NCBI GenBank assembly: GCA_047967505.1
Contig: CM106538.1
Strand: one strand, 5' to 3'
DNA: 64,000 nucleotides
DNA from: Dipteris shenzhenensis
Lineage: Eukaryota > Polypodiophyta > Polypodiopsida > Gleicheniales
The position numbers were made by a program, and so were the translations under genes. How positions within the stretch are numbered: position 1 is the first letter of the stretch; each line of letters starts with the position of its first letter. This document shows, one piece after another, positions 1-9,960 of this stretch. Under the pieces are notes generated by a model. That model made no database searches and was not told the DNA's origin. It worked only from the letters and a program-made list of their open reading frames with translations.

Positions 1-837
1 TACATAATCCATGGTAGTAATATTATAAAATGTTAAGGTGGCATGGTTTCTCCATGTGCCACCCCTTCACCTAGGAGGTCCCATGCCTACATTTAGTGAG
101 ACATGGCCCAAGGACCAGGGAGAAGTAATATAAAATAGGTGGAGATGGATATTATATTGGATTATTCCCTCCATGTAGGATAGGCCCATGTGGGGGGGGA
201 TGTAGATAGTCCAAGAATGCAAGTTAAATAATGGGGAAAGTAGGATGAGGTGGCAAGATTCCTTGTGCCAACCCTCCACTTGTCCTCCTAGATGTTTGAA
301 CGTATTAGAAAATTGGGAAAAGACCAAGGGAGTATCTTAGACCTGGGATATGGGGTTTGATTTATGTGGAAAAATGAGGCAAAGGGTTGTCACACACGAT
401 TGAGAGTGTGTACCCTCCTAGCCCACATGCCAATTCCTCCACACACACCATGCATGTGGAAGGATGCATTTATTGGGAGAGACCCCCTCTCTTGGCTATA
501 AAAGGAGGGGTCTTTTTTGCTTGATGTGACATGCTCATTCTTGTAAAGCCACCTAGCTAGTACTTTGATTTCCCCCATTCTTCCTTTCAAATAAAGCATG
601 ACCCTCTTCCATTGATGTCTCTGTCTCTACATTCCACCTCTCATCATGTACATGCTCCTCTTTCCCCTCTCCCTTCCCCCTTGTGCTATAGTCTCTCTCT
701 TCATTCCCACCATCTTTATCCCTTTTCCCCCACCCATGTTAACACTTCTCCCCTCACGTTCCCTTTCCCCCATGGCCCTCAAGTGTCGCCATGCCTAGCA
801 TCTAGCCTCATGCCTTGATTTCTTTTCTAATTAATAG
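1..837 (+). repeat. Gypsy element A, 5' LTR (left end outside window)
   Basis: This stretch is nearly the same as 22511-23300. Both copies carry a TATA box (TATAAAA at 497-503; counterpart 22973-22979) and an AATAAA polyadenylation signal (590-595; counterpart 23054-23059). That is the layout of an LTR with promoter, transcript start and poly(A) site. Similarity stops in both copies at the same point, just after TTAATAG. The second copy lacks about 50 bp near 60-110. The LTR start (TGTTATGG, seen at 16458 in the 3' copy) lies left of the window. The LTR ends in TAG rather than the usual CA, so the exact right edge is uncertain by a few bases. Confidence 0.85.
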
Positions 838-1421
838 AATTGGTGTTGCTACTGGAATGCGAAGTCTCCATGACTAGTGGCATAAAATCCATCGACATCC
901 GTTACTTCTACGATTATGTGTGGTTCTACAGCATCTTCTGCATGTGGTTCTCTATTTTTGCGCCTCCAATCTGTGACATTCTGCATACGGTTCTACAGCA
1001 TCTTCTATGTATGGTTCTCTGTTTCTATGCCTCCAATCTATGACATCTGTGTCTCTTCTACGTGTAATTCTACAGCATCTTTTGCTCACGGTTCTCCATT
1101 TCTGCGGCTACAAAACTTCTCTGTTTTTGTGTGTCTCCTGCTCGCGGTTCCTGTGCATCCGCGCATGCGTTCTTTGCTCACAGCTGCAAAACTTTGGCTC
1201 GTGGTTCTTGCATATCTGCTTGCACGTGTGTTCTTTGGTCGCGGCTGCAACTCGCAGTTCCTACACATCCACCGTTCTTTGGTCATGGGCTGCAACTTGC
1301 GGTTCCTGCGCATCTGCTCGCATGTGCGTTCTCTGATCGCGGGCTACAAACTCCTGCAACACACGTGCCCCTCTATCCTCTTCTCCTCCTTCTCTTCTCC
1401 TCTCCTCTCCTTTTATTAAGG
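838..1421 (+). repeat. Gypsy A untranslated leader with degenerate tandem repeats
   Basis: Right after the LTR comes a weak primer-binding-site candidate (TGGTGTTGCTACTGG near 841), only loosely like the tRNA-Asp-type site of Athila/Tat elements. From about 912 to 1345 short units recur: 'ggttctacagcatcttctgc' and 'gtggttctctatttttgcgc' repeat at roughly 65-bp spacing, then a related 'gcggttcctgcgcatctgc' unit repeats at about 62 bp. Open frames in several phases here are by-products of the repeats and are not called as genes. Confidence 0.6.
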
Positions 1422-1481
1422 GGTGGGAATTGAACCCAAGACCTCCCCATTCATAAAAGGAAGATTTACCAATGGGCCACC
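1420..1481 (-). other. tRNA-like sequence with A- and B-box motifs
   Basis: Read on the minus strand this starts GGTGGCCCATTGGTAAA, like a pol III A box. About 40 bases on it has GGTTCAATTCC, a close B-box match, and ends CCCACC. The spacing fits a tRNA, but no cloverleaf with a credible anticodon arm is visible. It is more likely a tRNA-derived SINE head or relic than a tRNA gene. Similar A-box pieces occur at 29735-29770 and 63687-63750. Confidence 0.4.
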
Positions 1482-1639
1482 AAATAGGAAGTGATCAAAA
1501 TGTAATGATATTGCTTATATGTTGAAATCGCATGAACTGTAACTCTTTAACCGTGGGGAGTTTCCTCTTACTGTAAAAAGTAAAAGTACTTCACTTCATG
1601 TGCTCTATTCATATCTCATGCTAGATCACAGATTCTAAA

Positions 1640-2367
1640 CTTTTTCAAGTTCACTCCTTGGATGCACACCACAGTAGGAGGGTGGATATTTATCTCACTT
1701 CTCGACGAGTTTAAGGATTTGGTGCTTGGTCCTCCGCTCATTACAGCTACCAATTGGCAAGATCTCTTTCTTGATCTTCATGTCGATCTTCAACAACGGA
1801 TTGTACAATGCATTGCTCAAGGAGACAATGGGTGGGATGATACAACTTGGATGGTTCAAGATGAAGAACTAGTGATACACTGGGAGGGCTTTGATTCCAA
1901 CTCTACTCATTGTGTAGTGATTGAGCTACTTGCTGCATCGAAGGTAATTAAAAGGGTGACATTCTTCCAAGGGTGGGATGGTCCATAAGCTTGGGGTGAG
2001 ATTTGGTGCATCTGCTTATTAATTCCTGTGGATAAGCTCATCTTGAATGATTTCTTCTCAACTGTAACTCTTCTTGAATGATATCTCATGAATTGTAACT
2101 CTCTAACAGTGGGGAGTTTCTAGGGCTCGGCTATGGTCGGTAATGTTTCGACCAAGGAATCCCTTTGTACCTAATCAACCCTTTGCGCTACATTTTGAGC
2201 TTCATGTTGTAATTCTTTTTGGTCGAAAGATAAACTATCAACAAAGGATATTAAGTTTGTTTCGTGCTGAACGTCTTGCTCAAGTATTGAATTCTCCCCA
2301 CCCTCTCGTTCTACCTATCTTGGACTACCGAGAAACCTGGGATGTCCAGATTTTAGTCTTGGTGTAA
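1640..2367 (+). pseudogene. Upstream ORF of gypsy A, N-terminal part, unknown function
   Basis: Two open stretches, 1662-1988 and 2143-2367, precede the RNase H-like domain and are probably broken parts of the same reading unit. The first encodes about 108 residues that I do not recognise (segments such as TNWQDLFLDLHVDLQQRI and DEELVIHWEGFD). The second encodes about 74 residues ending directly at the start of the RNase H frame. A roughly 40-bp motif (tcatgaa..gtaactct..aac.gtggggagtttc) occurs near both 1530 and 2090, which suggests a local duplication. Tat-lineage Ogre elements are known to carry an extra ORF before gag, so the position has precedent. The function is unassigned. Confidence 0.4.
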
Positions 2368-2760
2368 TGACATCTTGGATCCTTCAATTTGACGGAGCAT
2401 ATAAACCTTCGACCAAGGCTGCTGGTGTGGGTGTGAAGCTCACTTCATCGGGGGGGTGAGGTATATTGCTATAGCAAGTCTGCACCTACAAGTACTTGCA
2501 ACCAAGCTGAGTACTCGGCACTCGTTTTTGGGCTACAAAAGGTGCAAGAACATCACATCAAGCAACTTGAGGTGCAAGGAGATTCTCAACTCGTGTGTGA
2601 ACAAGTTAGTGGAAGGTGCGGAGCGAAGGCTTGGTTCCACGACATCAACAAGCATTGGAACTTTGCAAACAATTTGAAGAGGTAAAAATTCAGCATATCC
2701 CTCGAGCTTAAAATCTAGTTACTGATTTCTTGGCACATGAAGCTTGTACTTCAATCACGC
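2368..2760 (+). pseudogene. Archaeal-type RNase H domain upstream of gag (gypsy A)
   Basis: After ATG at 2368 the frame reads ILQFDGAYKPSTKAAGVGV. A run of seven G breaks the frame at about 2450, and it resumes as CNQAEYSALVFGL, then VQGDSQLVCEQVSG, then VKIQHIPRA, a stop, and NLVTDFLAHEA. These are the signatures of an RNase HI of the plant or archaeal type: the four catalytic acidic residues sit in FDGA, QAEY, GDSQ and VTDF. Such second RNase H domains (aRNH) are known in Tat-lineage gypsy elements, where they are usually described near the pol RNase H and integrase. Here the domain lies before gag, and none is seen between RNase H (ending about 15080) and integrase. At least two frame breaks and one stop make this copy inactive. 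Confidence 0.75.
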
Positions 2761-2802
2761 ATGAAATGAGTGGAAGCACCACCCCAACAAAGCCGCAAGC
2801 CA

Positions 2803-3330
2803 CAAATGAGGGTGACCATTTGTAAGGAATGCAAAGGTTGTGGTCATCATGAAACTAAGTGTTGTGCATATTTGATACGAGTTTACTGACTTTAGGACAT
2901 CATCAAAAAGGTCCTTAAGGACATTGTCAAAAGAAGGATGCCAAACCGCACACCCCTTGAAGAAATAGCATGGCAACTACAAGAACTGGAAGAAGCTGAA
3001 GGTGATGCAAGCTCTCCAACTATTGACATTTGTCATGGCATTCTTGTTTGCCTTGATGAACAACTCGGGGGGGTCACTGATCATATGTAACCCTATCACG
3101 TGAGTTCAACAGAAGGATATTTTTTATTCCTAAAATTTACAGAAATAAATATACATAAGGGACTATTTATAATAGTTTTGGAAAAAATTTACAGATTTGT
3201 ATAGAAAAGGGGTACATTTTATTAATGAAAAAATTTATAGATAAGGGATTTTAAATATAGGCCTTGAACGCACGTGATATAGAGGGTTTATACATAGTGA
3301 CCCCCCCGAGATGAACAACCTCATGCAATG
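2803..3330 (+). pseudogene. Upstream ORF C-terminal part with CCHC zinc knuckle, split by a MITE
   Basis: The frame from 2806 encodes TICKECKGCGHHETKC, a correctly spaced C-x2-C-x4-H-x4-C zinc knuckle. A stop at about 2888 follows, and the same frame resumes with a charged helix-like stretch (IIKKVLKDIVKRR, LEEIAWQLQELEEAEG). It then meets the MITE inserted at 3065. Zinc knuckles bind nucleic acid and normally sit in Gag, so this element has one before gag and another inside gag (about 4447). Linkage of this piece to the RNase H domain is inferred from proximity only. Confidence 0.5.
3065..3309. mobile_element. 245-bp Mutator-like MITE with 10-bp target duplication
   Basis: The ends are inverted copies: left TCGGGGGGGTCACT, right AGTGACCCCCCCGA. 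Imperfect inverted similarity continues inward for about 40 bp to a CACGTG on each side. The element is flanked by the perfect 10-bp direct repeat GATGAACAAC (3055-3064 and 3310-3319). The interior is AT-rich and non-coding. A 9-10 bp target duplication with long TIRs is typical of Mutator-superfamily non-autonomous elements. The family assignment is inference; the TIRs and the duplication are directly visible. Confidence 0.85.
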
Positions 3331-3595
3331 CCATGTCTCTAACCCTCGCCTATAAAGATGGATGCAATATCATGCCTCGACCAATAAGGGTTGGTTCTTT
3401 TAAGATTTTCTATGAGCTATTCTATGCTGAATGTTCTTCCCGTATAGCATTTCACAATACACCAATCACACCCTACCCTGCCTATATGTGCTTTGTGGAT
3501 GTATCTTCACCTGATTTTCAGTTCAAGCTACCTCTTTCCATTGTTTGCCAATAAATAAGCCTCATTTCGCCTCTCTCTTTTCCATTTTCCAAGCA
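3320..3595 (+). other. Gypsy A spacer between upstream ORF and gag
   Basis: No convincing domain. A 73-residue frame (3333-3554) is present without recognisable features. The spacer ends with 'ttttccaagc' just before the gag ATG at 3596. Confidence 0.4.
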
Positions 3596-5000
3596 TGGCT
3601 AACATTCCTGTGTTCTATGGTCGGGTTGAAGAAAATCCGAATGAGTATCTTGTGGCCTTTAAGCACCGTTGTGTTTCTCTCAACTTTCTTAACTGAAGAT
3701 AGATGGTTGTTGGTTCTTCCCACATTTCTAGAGGGTTTGGCTCAAGTGTGGTATGAGAAGCAGGCTGAGGACCGTTTGCCAAATTTGGCCGAGGTTGACA
3801 GCTATGATCGAGTATTTTGGCAAAGAAGAGAAGCCAGAGAATGTGTACCTATAGGTGGCAAGTCAGAAGGTGAGAGGGCACATCGATATGTAGATCGAGT
3901 GGCCGTGCTCCTAGACCGTTTAATTGTCATGCAAGAGGACAACACTGCTGGAATGACTCTGCATGTGTTGGGCTACATTATAGTAGGAGCAAGTGATGAA
4001 TTCTGCCTCAAGCTTAAATGGGAGAATCTAGAGCCACGGTGCTAGCACAAGAGATTGCTCAAAAGTTTGATAAAGTTCAGTTTGACCCCGCTTTAAAGAA
4101 GATGGTTGTCCCTTCGTGACCCCCACAATTCTTGCAACAACAACTTGGGGGTTTCAACTCAGGGGCATACCCCCACCCCCCATTAGGGATTTATCCACTG
4201 CCTCCACCTGAAATGTATGGTCCTCCCTTAGATTCTTACCCTCACAGAGGTGTATATCCTCACCCTCCACTTGGAAGATTTCCCCAACCTCGCCCACGAG
4301 CCCCCCTCCTTCCTACTCCCCCGGCCCCTCCTGCTAAAGAACCTGGAGTCAATGACCTAGCCAAGGCCCTAAATGCTTCAACTTGAGATGGTGGGCATCA
4401 AAAATAAAGCCAATCACCCTCCAAGAGAACATGCCAATGTTGTATGCTATGAGTGCCACCAGAAGGGTCATTATTGCACCGAATGTCCCAATATTCCAAG
4501 GGTTAATCTTCTAGGTGAATTAGGCACTGAGGATTCTAACGTAGAGGTCCTTGACCTTGGGAAGAGAAGTCATACCACCTCGGACCCTTCTCCAAACCAT
4601 GGATCGGGCTGCCCCAAGAAGAAGGTGTCCTTCTCAGAGTCCTCAGATGCTGAGATGGCAGACCCACCAATAGAGAAGAATAAAAGATCTTGCAAGAGGA
4701 AGTGGTCACCCTCGGATTTTCCTATCGACTCAAGGCAAGAAGACTATTCAATCGTTCAAGACCTTGCTCATCGGTCTTTGAGCATCACGCTTCCTCAACT
4801 AATAGCATTAAGCCCTAAGGTGAGAGTGAGTTGCAGTAAGGGCTCTCAACAAGGAGGAGCAAGAAAAAGGAAAAGGTACGAGAGATACGCTGATAGCCCA
4901 TGAAGAATCTTGGCTCTCATGAAATACTTGAGACCTCGTCAAGGAAAGCCAAGTTACTAAGCCCCAAGTTATAAAAAAATTGGAGGAAATGAACCTACCC
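3596..5000 (+). pseudogene. gag: Gag of gypsy element A (capsid plus CCHC zinc knuckle), frameshifted
   Basis: Gag forms the virus-like particle and packages the element's RNA. Translation from ATG 3596 gives MANIPVFYGRVEENPNEYL, the usual start of a plant gypsy capsid domain. The frame is lost at about 3690 and continues in the frame holding WLLVLPTFLEGLAQVWYEK and GERAHRYVDRVAVLLDRLI, the conserved retrotransposon-gag core. A proline-rich linker follows (about 4132-4380: YPHPPLGIYPLPPPEMYGPP). After another frame change comes CYECHQKGHYCTEC (about 4447-4490), a C-x2-C-x4-H-x4-C knuckle. The C-terminal part is basic (KKNKRSCKRKW). At least three frame breaks make this copy non-functional. 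The link to pol is cut by the 8-kb LINE nest. Confidence 0.8.
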
Positions 5001-5019
5001 ATAAGCCCTTGATCACTTC

Positions 5020-5774
5020 CAAGCTTGTAAGTATGTTGACGTTCTTTCTCTCACCCCAGGTTTGACGATATTCTGTGCACCCAACTCGGTTTAGGTGTGT
5101 GCTCAGCTCAATGGGAAGACGCTCGCTCTTGCAGTCCTAAGGTTTCCTTGCTGGTTTTACTCCGATCCGGTTGCAGGAACAGATGCCAATCTTAAAACTC
5201 TAACAGACGGGGTTTGTATTTGTGTGGGCAAACCGTACGATGACATGTGATAAAACACTCAAGTGGAATGCGAGTAAATACTACAGAGATACAACACAAT
5301 CAACATGCAAACAAATGTACTAATCCAGAAGTCTGTTGCAACACAAACAACTTGTACCCGTAGAGCCAGAACACCTAACTCCCACACTCACTCCTACTCG
5401 CCTCAGATGAGACTCGGGACTCTATGAGCACAATAGCTCAGACCCTACCTTCCTAGCCTTTACACCACAAGACAAGACTAGTTCGGGTAGTTACAACTCA
5501 CACTCTACTCCTATATACTCAGACTTTCTACCTAGATTGAGGCAGTCAAGCTAACTTGCCTTCCTAACTCGTTTCTACTGATTTGCTAGACTTCTCTAGA
5601 TGATTGATGTGTGGTAGCTTCTGACAAGTCACCTCTTTGTGAAGTCTGGAGGTGCAGTGCTTTTCCATTGGTGTCAGCCAAATCCCATCACCGCTTGCCT
5701 GCGTGGTCTTGATTTGAGCTAGCTCAGCCCGAGTTGTGACCTGGCCCTAGTTACCTATTAACTTGAGGTTTAAT
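5020..5774. other. Uncharacterised filler between gag and the LINE nest, with a tRNA-like head
   Basis: No coding pattern is recognised. At about 5098-5168, GCTCAGCTCAATGGGAAGAC followed about 45 bp later by GGTTTTACTCC resembles A and B boxes of a tRNA-derived SINE head. The remainder is rich in short CTC/ACTC motifs. The origin is unknown. Confidence 0.3.
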
Positions 5775-6151
5775 TTCTAGCGAGTATATCAGCGTGGGAG
5801 AGCCAGGTGCACAGAGGCATTGGATGGTTCACCCCTCTCAAACTATGGCCAGTATATGGAGAGACACTATACACACACTGATGGCCATTCGGATGGGTAT
5901 ACAGGGGTCCTCTCGAGCAGCTTCTGCTAGGAGGGCTGCTTTTCTGAGGGAATGGAGGGACTCTCCTTTCTTCTCTGAGTATCCACAGGGTTGAGATGGC
6001 ATTTTCTGCCTCCTTGATTATTTTGTATTTCTTTTTGAGGAGTTTTTTGATGCACGACATGATGTATTACCACATTGAGCTTGCTCTGGCCGGTTTTCTT
6101 CATACTTAATGAAAGTCTATTTTTGCAAAAAAATACAAAAGAAAAAAAGAA
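5775..6151 (+). mobile_element. LINE 3'-end copy (5'-truncated), A-rich tail
   Basis: The segment from 'gagtatatcagcgtggga' to 'gcttgctctggccgg' matches 10305-10604 (plus) and 10603-10985 (minus). It ends with 'tttttgcaaaaaaa' and an A-rich tail (6121-6151), as expected for a 5'-truncated non-LTR element reverse-transcribed from its 3' end. It carries no intact coding sequence. Confidence 0.65.
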
Positions 6152-6790
6152 ACTTGGTTGTGGACTGGAGCTGAGCTGTCCCTTACAACTTTAGCTTCAA
6201 TCCACTTTGTGGCATAATATGTAGCTGCAGTAATATATATATTCTGATTGGCAGTTTTCTTAAATGGACTCATAAAATCGATGTCCCAACATTGAAAAGC
6301 TTCCCAAGGTTCACTCAATTCCAAAGGCATATGATCTGAAGGAAGCATTTGATTGACACGGTGACAAACATCACATTGAATACTATAAGTATGGATATCC
6401 GTGAAAGGAGTGCTCCATCACAACCCAGCTTGCAGTACCTTCCGAGTAGTAAGCTCACCACCCAAGTGACCTCCTGCAGGGCCTATATGACCCTCTTTAA
6501 GTATTGTAACTCGTTCGTGTGGTATAACCCGTCTTCTTAGAATACCATCAGCACTCTGGCAATATAATTGCCCACCAATCAGGCTGTATTTGCAAGCCTT
6601 TAAGTCCAACTACTTTTTTTGGCATGGACTTGAGAAAAGTCCCTGATATAGGTAGTGTAGCATGTCATCAGACTCGGTTTCATTTAAATTTGGGAACCTA
6701 GATAAACAATTAGGTCCTGCATGTAATGTAACCGGCCTTTGACTGACAAAGGGTAGTATATCTTACTTTACTTTCTCACAACACCAAAAA
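6152..6790 (-). pseudogene. Gypsy RNase H/integrase fragment (second gypsy family)
   Basis: On the minus strand the order is a piece like PNCLSRFPNLNETESDD (the RNase H to integrase junction), then GHIGPAGGHLGGELTTRKVL (the integrase H2C2 zinc-binding arm), then CWDIDFMSPF and ATYYATKWIEAK (integrase core with the first catalytic Asp). The frame changes between the pieces at about 6350-6420. The fragment ends at the LINE tail. It differs in sequence from the integrase of gypsy A (15100-16440), so it belongs to another family. Confidence 0.7.
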
Positions 6791-7251
6791 TACGACCACC
6801 ATATTCCATTGACATTGCCAAATACAAAACTTAGAGCATACAATTCCACATCATAGCATCACTAAATCACAGAAACAAGGGAGGCTAGAATGCATGCTCA
6901 ATAAGCATACATAGTGACACCTGTTGGCCCCAACACTTGGCCCCCCTTGCGGTATTTATTTATTCACTGGTTAGTTCAATTACAAGGGAGTCCCTTCCTG
7001 AACTCACCCGCAGGTGCAACCCAGTACAATGCCAACCAGTGGCTGTGCAAGTGACCAACACCCAGTGCTATCCTCTTGGTTCCCTTCAGTAGCCAAGCAT
7101 ATCACAAGCGGAATAACCCAACATCATACCAAGCAGTGCATCCACACAATTCAAGGCCATTACTGAGTCCAAGGCTTGCCGCTGCTCCCCCAAGAAGAAA
7201 GTAACACAATCAGTGCCCCAAGCCAGGACAAGCAAACTTCCAAAGCTCAGG
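6791..7251. other. Non-coding stretch with a possible minus-strand PPT/LTR start
   Basis: Reverse reading at about 6920-6955 gives AAGGGGGGCCAAG followed by TGTTGGGGCCAACAGG, which looks like a polypurine tract followed by an LTR start. No partner LTR is found in the window, so this is only suggestive. Nothing else is recognised here. Confidence 0.25.
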
Positions 7252-8185
7252 AAGAGTAGTAGATGCACACACAAAAGAAGAAGATAAGAGTATGGCCAGC
7301 AAATGGAGCCTGTTTCAGCTCGAAACAGCCCCAAAAGATGGTCAACCAACAGTTAATAGACTCTGGCAGGAGGAGGCTGTCCTTGACTGCCTTCCAACAC
7401 CAGAAAGAGTCACAAGAAGAGTCGACCAGCAATCAGCAACCAAACCGCCATGAAGTCGCCCACCCAACTGAGGATTTCAGCCCATAGCAATCTCCGATTT
7501 CAGTCTGCACAGCACCAGACAGGAGCCAAGAGATAGGCTACTAGGATTATGGCCTCAAACAGTGAAAAGCAAGCAATCTATCGCAAAGAATGTCGAGAAA
7601 AGCATCAGAAAAGGCTCAGAATGGAGATGCCCAGGCCTAGGGAGCATGCCAACAGTAGGAAACACCAGCAGAAGAAGATCTGTCGTGGAGAAATCGTCAA
7701 AAACGCCTTCTGTCATCAACAAGAGAGCTCCACAAATCGGCACGCACTCCAAGAAGACTCCTTGGTAGGGATGAAGAGTAGTAGATGCACACACAGAAGA
7801 AGAAGATAAGAGTACGGCCAACAAATGGAGCCTGTTTCAGCTCGAAACAGCCCCAAAAGATGGTCGACCAGCAGTTAATAGATCCGCAGGAGGAGGCAAT
7901 CCCTGACTACTTTCCAACACAAGAAAGAGTCACAAGAAGAGTCGACCAGCAATCAGCAACCAAACCACCATGAAGTCGCCCACCCAACTGAGGATTTCAG
8001 CCCATAGCAAACTCCGATTACAGTGTGCACAGCACCAGACAGGAGCCAGGAGATAGGCGACCAGGATTATGGCCTCAAACAGTGAAAAGGAACCAATCTG
8101 TTGCGAAGAATGTCGAGAAAAGCATAAGAGAAGGCTCAGAATGGAGACGCCCAGGCCCAGGGAGCATGCCAACACCAATAGGAAA
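7252..8185 (+). repeat. Tandem duplication, 522-bp period, in front of LINE RT
   Basis: 7252-7773 and 7774-8185 are two direct copies offset by 522 bp. Both begin 'gaagagtagtagatgcacac' and share 'ggagcctgtttcagctcgaa' and 'cagcaccagacaggagcca'. The second copy is slightly shorter. The block runs straight into LINE RT sequence, so it may be duplicated LINE 5'UTR monomers. No coding pattern is evident. Confidence 0.7.
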
Positions 8186-9090
8186 TAAACACTTCTCTAC
8201 TCTTGGCTCCAGACATAGTAGAGAGAGTGTTTCGCAGCTTATTGACTAAGACGGGATTTTGCAGACAGATCCAGATGCCGTCTTGCACATAGCTTCAGAT
8301 TATTATGCCTCCCTTCTGACAGCAGATCTTGATACTCATACTAGAGATGATGCTAGATATATTATTTGGCATACTATTCATGTGTTGGTAAAACCGGATA
8401 TGTGAGTCCCACTAGATGCACCCTTCACCAACATAGAGTTCAGGGCTGCCCTTTTGTTCCTTCACAATGGCAAGTGCCCAGGTTTAGATGAACTTTCTTC
8501 CTCATTTTTTATTGGTTTTTGGGATATGATTGGGGATCGTATTACCTCAGCCCTGCTGGGCATTTGGGACTCGGGTGAGGTGCCTGGCTCACTTATGGAG
8601 GGTCTCATTCATCTCATCCCAAAGGGAGGTTGCAGAAATGGAGACTCCTAGATTTCAAGAAATCTTATGACAGAGTAGATTGGGGCTTTCTTGAGGGCAC
8701 CCTTCTTCGTTTTGGCTTTACGGATGCATGGATCAAAGGGGTCTCCTCTTTATATAGATCAGCCCACAGCTAGTGCTTTATTAGTGGGGCAAGGGGAGAG
8801 TTTTCAGATTTCCAGATGAGTTCGCCAAGGATGTTCCCTTGCTCTCTTCCTTTTGTATTTGTGGCTGAAGCTATGAGTATCTATATTAGATCTCGAGCTG
8901 ATATTTTTGGTTTGAGACTTCCTTTGAGACGAAAGTATAGCTTCTAGATAGTGAGCTGGTAGATGATACTACTGTTTTTTTGGATGCCGCGCCACAGACG
9001 CTCACTCCTTTTAGGACAGCATTGGATTTATATTGCACTGCTGTGGAAATGCATATTAATTGGCACAAATCCAAAGGCTTTTGAATCAGT
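8186..9090 (+). pseudogene. LINE reverse transcriptase, broken
   Basis: LINE ORF2 proteins prime reverse transcription on nicked target DNA. Visible RT blocks in order are: a pre-RT linker (LHIASDYYASLLTADLDTHT, about 8270-8340); LFLHNGKCPGLDELSSSFFI and LIPKG (8454-8640); after a deletion and frame change, LLDFKKSYDRVDWGFLEGTL (about 8655-8715), the palm A motif; LRFGFTDAWIKGVSSLYRSA; and further on LVDDTTVFLDA with INWHKSKGF (about 8950-9080). In that last block LVDD replaces the usual (F/Y)ADD. The endonuclease domain is missing upstream. There are several frame changes and an internal deletion near 8630, so it is inactive. Confidence 0.8.
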
Positions 9091-9109
9091 GTGACGAGGA
9101 CACTCTACA

Positions 9110-9960
9110 TTGGGGAAGTGACATAGGATTCAATTGAATTGAAAGGGGTGTTTCTGTCAGATGTTTGGGATGCCATGTTGGTTTGGGCATTTCTCCGACA
9201 CAACAATTTGCTCCGGTGCTTTCTCCTTTTTTGGGATTCTGCCAAGCTTGACCTTGCCTCCAGAGTAGTCGTGGTTAACCAAGTAGTTTTGGCCATGGCA
9301 TGGTTTATTTGTTCTTGTTGGTGCCATTCAAGCTATTACATCACTCAGCTTAAGAGGCCAATAAGGAGTTCTATATGGAGTGGACTTGATGGCAGAGAGG
9401 ATGTTACGACCAGAGTGGCTTGGGGCACTCTCATTTAATATAATTGATCCAGATTTATAGTGCAGGGCCTTTGCTATGCAAGATGGTTGTAAGGAGACTT
9501 ATGCCTAGGTAGGATCTGTGGAAGGATTTTTTTATTCTCAGCATACATTCATGCACACCGTCTTCGGGAGGAGACTAGATGGATAGTACCAGATAGATAT
9601 TCACGTCAGCTCATCTCAGATCTCCTCCCCCCCTTTCATGGCTACTATCCTGAAAGCATGGGCTAGCTTTAGTACACTTCAGAGGGTTCCCTCTTTCTCT
9701 CGCAAAGAGATTGATAGGCAGCCACTCATGTGGAACAAAAGTATATTGGATGAGCATGGTAGACCACTGGGCGTCTCTCACTACATGCAGTGGTCCAGTT
9801 GGGAGAGATGACCTGCCTCCACTGTGGGTGCCTAGAAAGCTTTCAAAAAGCCTCCAATGGATAGAAAAGCTCAGATGGTTAGTCATCGTAGAGGGAGTGC
9901 AGGCAGGATTCAATAGATCGTCCATGCAGCCTTGTGGATTTTGGTGAGACAGATGACATG
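9110..9960 (+). pseudogene. LINE ORF2 C-terminal region
   Basis: The longest open part (9139-9438) contains SAKLDLASRVVVVNQVVLAMAWF, then an IRSSIWSG segment and RVAWGTLI. This is the C-terminal layout of plant LINE ORF2 (a '...slaGR..lin.vl..' type block followed by '.fiW.g....~v.W..l'). After a frame change, 9720-9850 still reads coding-like (PLMWNKSILDEHGRPLGVSH). The end of this region recurs at 11845-12000. Confidence 0.65.

Noticed and set aside
1420-1481. Functional tRNA gene
   Set aside because: A- and B-box-like words are present but no proper stems or anticodon loop can be drawn; the same applies to 5098-5168 and 63687-63750.
1662-1988. Chromodomain in the upstream ORF (VIHWEGF)
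   Set aside because: Only a few residues resemble the chromodomain core; aromatic cage positions and the C-terminal helix are not seen.
6920-6955. Minus-strand gypsy LTR start
   Set aside because: PPT-like and TGTTGG ends are present but there is no partner LTR, and the order relative to the 6152-6790 fragment is wrong for one element.
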